From assembly GCA_017533915.1 (NCBI GenBank), contig JAFWHX010000005.1, forward strand, positions 62,001 through 126,000: a stretch of DNA of 64,000 nucleotides. The letters are read 5' to 3'. This stretch comes from Eubacterium sp. (GTDB lineage Bacteria > Bacillota > Clostridia > Peptostreptococcales > Anaerovoracaceae). This document shows positions 60,709 to 64,000 of the stretch, one piece after another (the stretch's first letter is position 1; each line of letters opens with the position of its first letter). Position numbers and translations under genes: made by a program. The notes below the pieces were generated by a model that saw only the letters and a program-made list of their open reading frames with translations, was not told the origin of the DNA and ran no database searches.

Positions 60709-61230
60709 CTACAGTTTGTCGTCGAGCAGCTGCCTCTCATGAAGGAGCATTCCGTTGTCGATCACACCGGAAGCTATCTGTTCATTGATCCACAGATTGA
60801 AGCTGTCGATCGCCATGGACACGCGGCTGAGCTCGCTCTGTATCCTGGCTAGATCGCGTATCTCTGTCTCGTCGATAAGTCCGTCCGCGGTGATCGCGAT
60901 GAGGCGGTTCCTGTTCTCTTCCAGATCGTTCAAAGCTGCCAGCATCTCAAGTACTGCCTGTGAGAGCACCCTCGGGCGGATCTCGGGTACATATTCCTGT
61001 CCGATCTTGCACTCGTGTGAGCAGAAATAATTACATATCGACGACGAGCCGTAAGCTCTTGCCATCGCGAGCACCTCGTCAGGATGCGGCAGCGCGTTCT
61101 GAAGCTCGATCTTTTCGATCCGGCTCTCCGATATGCTCGTTACCTCGCTGGCGCGCTCGCGTGTGAGTCCGGCGTCAGTACGTGCCTGAAAGTATACATT
61201 TTTATCTTCTTTGGTAGATTTTCTTCCCAT
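60709..61230 (-). CDS. XRE-like helix-turn-helix regulator
   Basis: The ATG at 61230 has GGAGG eight nt upstream. The product has 173 residues. Residues 10-65 form a Cro/CI-type helix-turn-helix (ARTDAGLTRERASEVTSISE, then RIEKIELQNALPHPDEVLAM). The middle has CNYFCSHECKIG, a three-Cys cluster that could bind metal, and the rest is helical. Target and signal are unknown. The 280-nt gap upstream shows no other gene. Confidence 0.82.
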   Translation of the reverse strand: MGRKSTKEDKNVYFQARTDAGLTRERASEVTSISESRIEKIELQNALPHPDEVLAMARAYGSSSICNYFCSHECKIGQEYVPEIRPRVLSQAVLEMLAALNDLEENRNRLIAITADGLIDETEIRDLARIQSELSRVSMAIDSFNLWINEQIASGVIDNGMLLHERQLLDDKL

Positions 61231-61510
61231 TATCAAAACCTCCACGGTCTTTCTATCTGCATTATAATCCAAAACGCGGTCATTAATAAAGCATACAGCC
61301 CGGAAAAGTTGAAGCTTTTCGATTATGTGTGCCGGAACACAAAGCGAAAGTGGGAAATGGGATTGTCATAATTCCCATCCGTGTGGGGAATAGATATCTG
61401 TAATGCGCTCTTCCGGCAGTTTTTTCATATACCCTGTGATTATACAATATACGCGTAAAGAGAGCTCTTTGTCATATAGAAAAAAGACTTTAGCTAAAGG
61501 AGGTAATGAG

Positions 61511-61666
61511 ATGAATCAGACATTGAAAGGAATACTGATCGGGCTGGTAATGCTTTACATCGTGTCACCGTTCGACGCGATGCCTGGTCCGATGGACGAC
61601 CTGCTCGTAACATTGCTCGGATACATGGGCACAAAAATGATAACAGGACCCAAGAAAGATAATTAA
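61511..61666 (+). CDS. Very small DUF1232-like membrane peptide
   Basis: AAAGGAGG lies seven nt before this ATG, giving 51 residues. It has one hydrophobic segment and YIVSPFDAMPGPMDDLLV, which resembles the core SPxDxxPxxxDD of DUF1232 membrane proteins, but without the rest of the domain. A longer frame from 61403 lacks a binding site. Function is unknown. Confidence 0.65.
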   Translation: MNQTLKGILIGLVMLYIVSPFDAMPGPMDDLLVTLLGYMGTKMITGPKKDN

Positions 61667-61721
61667 AGGATGCGCCTGATAAGAGCAGGCCATGAAAGGA
61701 AGGCACATACGTGCCGATACG

Positions 61722-61749
61722 AGGCAGGCGCTGATGCGTCTGCCTTATT
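61722..61749 (+). terminator. Probable terminator
   Basis: AGGCAGGCGC (61722-61731), loop TGAT and GCGTCTGCCT (61736-61745) form a 10-bp stem with one wobble; the T-run after it is weak (TATTTAT). CCGGAACAGAT follows at 61766. Confidence 0.5.
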
Positions 61750-61841
61750 TATACTCTGAGCTGATCCGGAACAGATGTGTTCAGGACCGGGGTGATGGTG
61801 TATAATGGATGATGTTATATATAAAAAAGGGAGAAAGAAAA

Positions 61842-62213
61842 ATGAAAGTATTAGGAAATCTGATCTGGTTTATTTGTGGCGGATGGCTGAACTGGATCGT
61901 GTGGATGCTTGCAGGGCTTCTCTGCTGCATCACGGTAATCGGGATACCATTCGGTGTTCAGTGTTTCAAGTTTGCTAACCTTACAGTAATGCCATTTGGA
62001 AAAGAGATCGTGTTTGGAAACGGTGTGGTGTCACTTCTGGCAAATATAGTATGGATCATCTTTTTCGGCTGGGAGATGGCGGTCGCTAACCTTATCAGTG
62101 CTGTTCTCTGCTGCATCACGATAATCGGCATCCCGTTTGCAGGACAGTACGTGAAGATCGCAAAGCTCTGGCTCATGCCATTTGGCGCCGAGGTTAAAGA
62201 GATCGAAGAATAA
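61842..62213 (+). CDS. YccF domain protein
   Basis: The ATG at 61842 follows GGGAG. The product has 123 residues with four hydrophobic segments in two repeats, each ending in the YccF signature CCITVIGIPFGVQCFKFANL / CCITIIGIPFAGQYVKIAKL followed by PFG. It is an inner membrane protein of unknown function. It is the first gene of a group with the chromate transporter halves (15-nt gap). Confidence 0.92.
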   Translation: MKVLGNLIWFICGGWLNWIVWMLAGLLCCITVIGIPFGVQCFKFANLTVMPFGKEIVFGNGVVSLLANIVWIIFFGWEMAVANLISAVLCCITIIGIPFAGQYVKIAKLWLMPFGAEVKEIEE

Positions 62214-62228
62214 TCAACAGGAGTGACC

Positions 62229-62786
62229 GTGAGAGAGCTTATTGATCTGTTTCTGACATTTGCGCGCATCGGCAGTCTTACCTTCGGGGGAGGCTACGCT
62301 ATGCTTCCTATACTCGAAAGAGAAGTCGTCGATAAGCGAGGGTGGGCGACTAACGAGGAGCTGATGGACTACTATGCGATCGGCCAGTGCACGCCTGGTA
62401 TCATCGCTGTGAACACTGCGACATTCATCGGAAACAAGCGGCGCGGCGCAGCCGGCGGCATAGCTGCGACTCTCGGGATAGTTTTCCCGTCGCTGGTCAT
62501 TATCTCAATCATCGCGGCGTTCCTGTCAAATTTTGCTGATCTTGAGATAGTCCGGAACGCGTTCGCGGGGATCCGCGTGTGTGTGTTCGTGCTCATACTG
62601 AATGCGACAGTACGGATCTCCAGGTCATCGATCAAAGACTCATTTGCCGTCGTGGTCTTCCTGATCGTTATGGCCGGCAGCACGCTGCTTGATCTTTCGC
62701 CGGTGATCTTCGTGATCGCAGCCGGGATCGCGGGTATAATCGCAAAGGTCTTTCTTCAGAAGAATGAAGAGGAGGCCGGCAGATGA
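62229..62786 (+). CDS. Chromate transporter, N-terminal half-type subunit
   Basis: The GTG at 62229 is chosen because AGGAG (62219-62223) is five nt upstream; GTG 62223 overlaps that site. The product has 185 residues with about five helices. FARIGSLTFGGGYAMLPILE and IGQCTPGIIAVNTATFIG are the CHR-family signatures. It pairs with the next gene to make a heteromeric chromate/anion transporter. Confidence 0.92.
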   Translation: MRELIDLFLTFARIGSLTFGGGYAMLPILEREVVDKRGWATNEELMDYYAIGQCTPGIIAVNTATFIGNKRRGAAGGIAATLGIVFPSLVIISIIAAFLSNFADLEIVRNAFAGIRVCVFVLILNATVRISRSSIKDSFAVVVFLIVMAGSTLLDLSPVIFVIAAGIAGIIAKVFLQKNEEEAGR

Positions 62787-63454
62787 TATACCTTCAGCTT
62801 TTCTGGGAATTCTTTAAAACAGGCCTCTTCGCGATAGGAGGAGGCCTTGCCACGCTGCCTTTCCTTCAGGATATGGCTGTGCGCACAGGCTGGTTCACGA
62901 CAGACCAGCTGACTGACATGCTCGCTGTATCAGAGTGTACTCCTGGCGCAATAGGGATCAATATGGCTACATATGCCGGGTTCCAGACAGCAGGTGTACC
63001 TGGCGCGGTATGTTCCACGATCGGGATCATTACCCCTTCGATAATAGTAGTAGTCATAGTAGCTGGCATATTGAAGAAATTCCAGGACAACAGATATGTC
63101 CAGGCTCTGTTTTATGGACTGCGTCCTGCATCGGCAGGACTTATCGGCGCTGCATGCATAGGAGTCGGCGCCGCGGTGCTGTTCAGTTTTGGAGGAGTAA
63201 GCATAGCGGATATGCTTGCAGGTCTGATAGCAGGGACCGGCTCAAAAGCAGCGGTAACAGGCGGTGAGAGTATTCTGTCAATAATAAAGTGGAAAGCGGT
63301 GGTGCTGGCAGCTGTCCTGTGGCCGCTGATGAACCTTGGGAATTTTGATAGATACAAGGAGAATACACTACTTAAGAAACTCAGTAAAATACATCCGATA
63401 TATTATCTAGCTGCTTCTGCTGTGATCGGCATCATATTCGGATTTGCAGATTAA
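62783..63454 (+). CDS. Chromate transporter, second half-type subunit
   Basis: The gene overlaps the previous one by four nt (ATGA). The product has 223 residues and about six helices. FFKTGLFAIGGGLATLPFLQ and SECTPGAIGINMATYAG repeat the CHR signature. Short CHR pairs like this form one exporter. The natural substrate may be sulfate-like rather than chromate. Confidence 0.92.
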   Translation: MIYLQLFWEFFKTGLFAIGGGLATLPFLQDMAVRTGWFTTDQLTDMLAVSECTPGAIGINMATYAGFQTAGVPGAVCSTIGIITPSIIVVVIVAGILKKFQDNRYVQALFYGLRPASAGLIGAACIGVGAAVLFSFGGVSIADMLAGLIAGTGSKAAVTGGESILSIIKWKAVVLAAVLWPLMNLGNFDRYKENTLLKKLSKIHPIYYLAASAVIGIIFGFAD

Positions 63455-63592
63455 AATGTGATCAACATTGTTCTGAGACAGAATAATGATCAGATCACTT
63501 AGATGTATTTAAAGGCAATATTGTATATATAGAATCGAATGTGTTATTATAATATCAATCAATACTATTCTTAAACAGGAGGAACAAAGAAA

Positions 63593-64000
63593 ATGATGAA
63601 AGACCGTAAATTCATGATGTTGGCAGCAATGGGACTTATCCTGTGCCTTGTAATGTCAGTATGTCTTACCGCATGCGGCGGATCAGCTGAGGCACCGGCG
63701 GAGGAACCGGCTGCAGAAGAACCAGCTGCAGAGGAAGCGACTGAGCCTGCTGCAGAGGAACCAGCTGCTGAAGAGCCTGCCGCAGAACCTGAATCTGAGC
63801 AGAAAGAGATCAGTGATAAGGAAGCACTTGAGATAGCGATCAAGGATGCGGGCGTTAAAAACGCTGACATCAAATATCCGACAGTCGAATATGATATGGA
63901 CGACGGAAGACAGGAATATGAAGTGCAGTTCTATGTTGGAACGACAGAGTACGAATATACAATCGATGCTCTTACCGGGGATATCCTGGAGAGAAGTATG
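63593..64000 (+). CDS. PepSY-domain lipoprotein (partial, runs off the window end)
   Basis: AGGAGG lies ten nt before ATG 63593. The 136 visible residues begin with a lipoprotein leader (LTACGG). An Ala/Glu/Pro-rich spacer (repeats of EEPAAEEPA) leads to a PepSY domain (SDKEALEIAIKDAGV, DDGRQEYEVQFYVG, EYTIDALTGDILERSM). PepSY proteins often regulate proteases outside the cell. The C-terminus is missing. Confidence 0.85.
   Translation, partial: MMKDRKFMMLAAMGLILCLVMSVCLTACGGSAEAPAEEPAAEEPAAEEATEPAAEEPAAEEPAAEPESEQKEISDKEALEIAIKDAGVKNADIKYPTVEYDMDDGRQEYEVQFYVGTTEYEYTIDALTGDILERSM

Overview
The window looks like a chromosomal segment of an anaerobic Gram-positive bacterium of the Bacillota (class Clostridia). 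The support is strong GGAGG-type ribosome binding sites, Sec and lipobox leaders, lysine-rich Ig-like surface modules, HD-GYP proteins, an AmmeMemoRadiSam pair and a CysD/CysNC pair. A Family XIII/Anaerovoracaceae-like lineage is a low-confidence guess. No rRNA, tRNA, CRISPR array, transposase or phage structural gene was seen.

Layout. 1-2.6 kb: the 5' part of a secreted class 3 lipase on the minus strand, running off the window start. 2.8-10.4 kb: an A+T-rich accessory island with a PLD-helicase-DUF3427 protein, a NUDIX hydrolase and a NERD/zinc-ribbon protein, then a decayed nuclease remnant, DUF2200 and a truncated DUF6994-like gene, then a nuclease-like DUF2075 helicase. The two helicase genes have near-identical promoters. 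10.4-28.4 kb: mostly plus-strand single-function genes (flavodoxin, YunG-like, acetyltransferase, methyltransferase, WYL regulator, esterase, large MscS-type channel, GH27 alpha-galactosidase, DUF1269-like protein, GTPase, HD-GYP protein, glutathione peroxidase and thioredoxin), closed by a minus-strand cyclase. 28.6-41.7 kb: a small membrane protein and three consecutive giant secreted proteins (beta-helix protein, papain-like protease, subtilase), each ending in a lysine-rich module and separated by tandem-repeat DNA. 41.9-44.1 kb: a two-component system. 44.2-52.3 kb: a PAPS-type sulfotransferase divergent from cysD-cysNC-sulfate ABC transporter genes, which together could import sulfate, activate it to PAPS and sulfate an acceptor. 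52.4-55.9 kb: a lipoprotein and the AmmeMemoRadiSam pair. 56.6-64 kb: a second HD-GYP protein, a DHH phosphoesterase, a helix-turn-helix regulator, YccF, a split chromate transporter and the start of a PepSY lipoprotein.

The most unusual property is repeat DNA. Three intergenic arrays (29.1, 36.2 and 56.0 kb) are built from the same two 93-bp palindromic unit types, always as a block of A units followed by a block of B units, with the same register at the A/B junction. One array is inverted relative to the other two. In addition, more than fifteen short locus-specific tandem repeats lie between and within genes. Those inside genes have periods of 24, 30, 36 or 39 bp, keeping the frame, including an insertion in a radical SAM enzyme; most intergenic ones have periods such as 14, 28, 35, 38, 44 and 47 bp.
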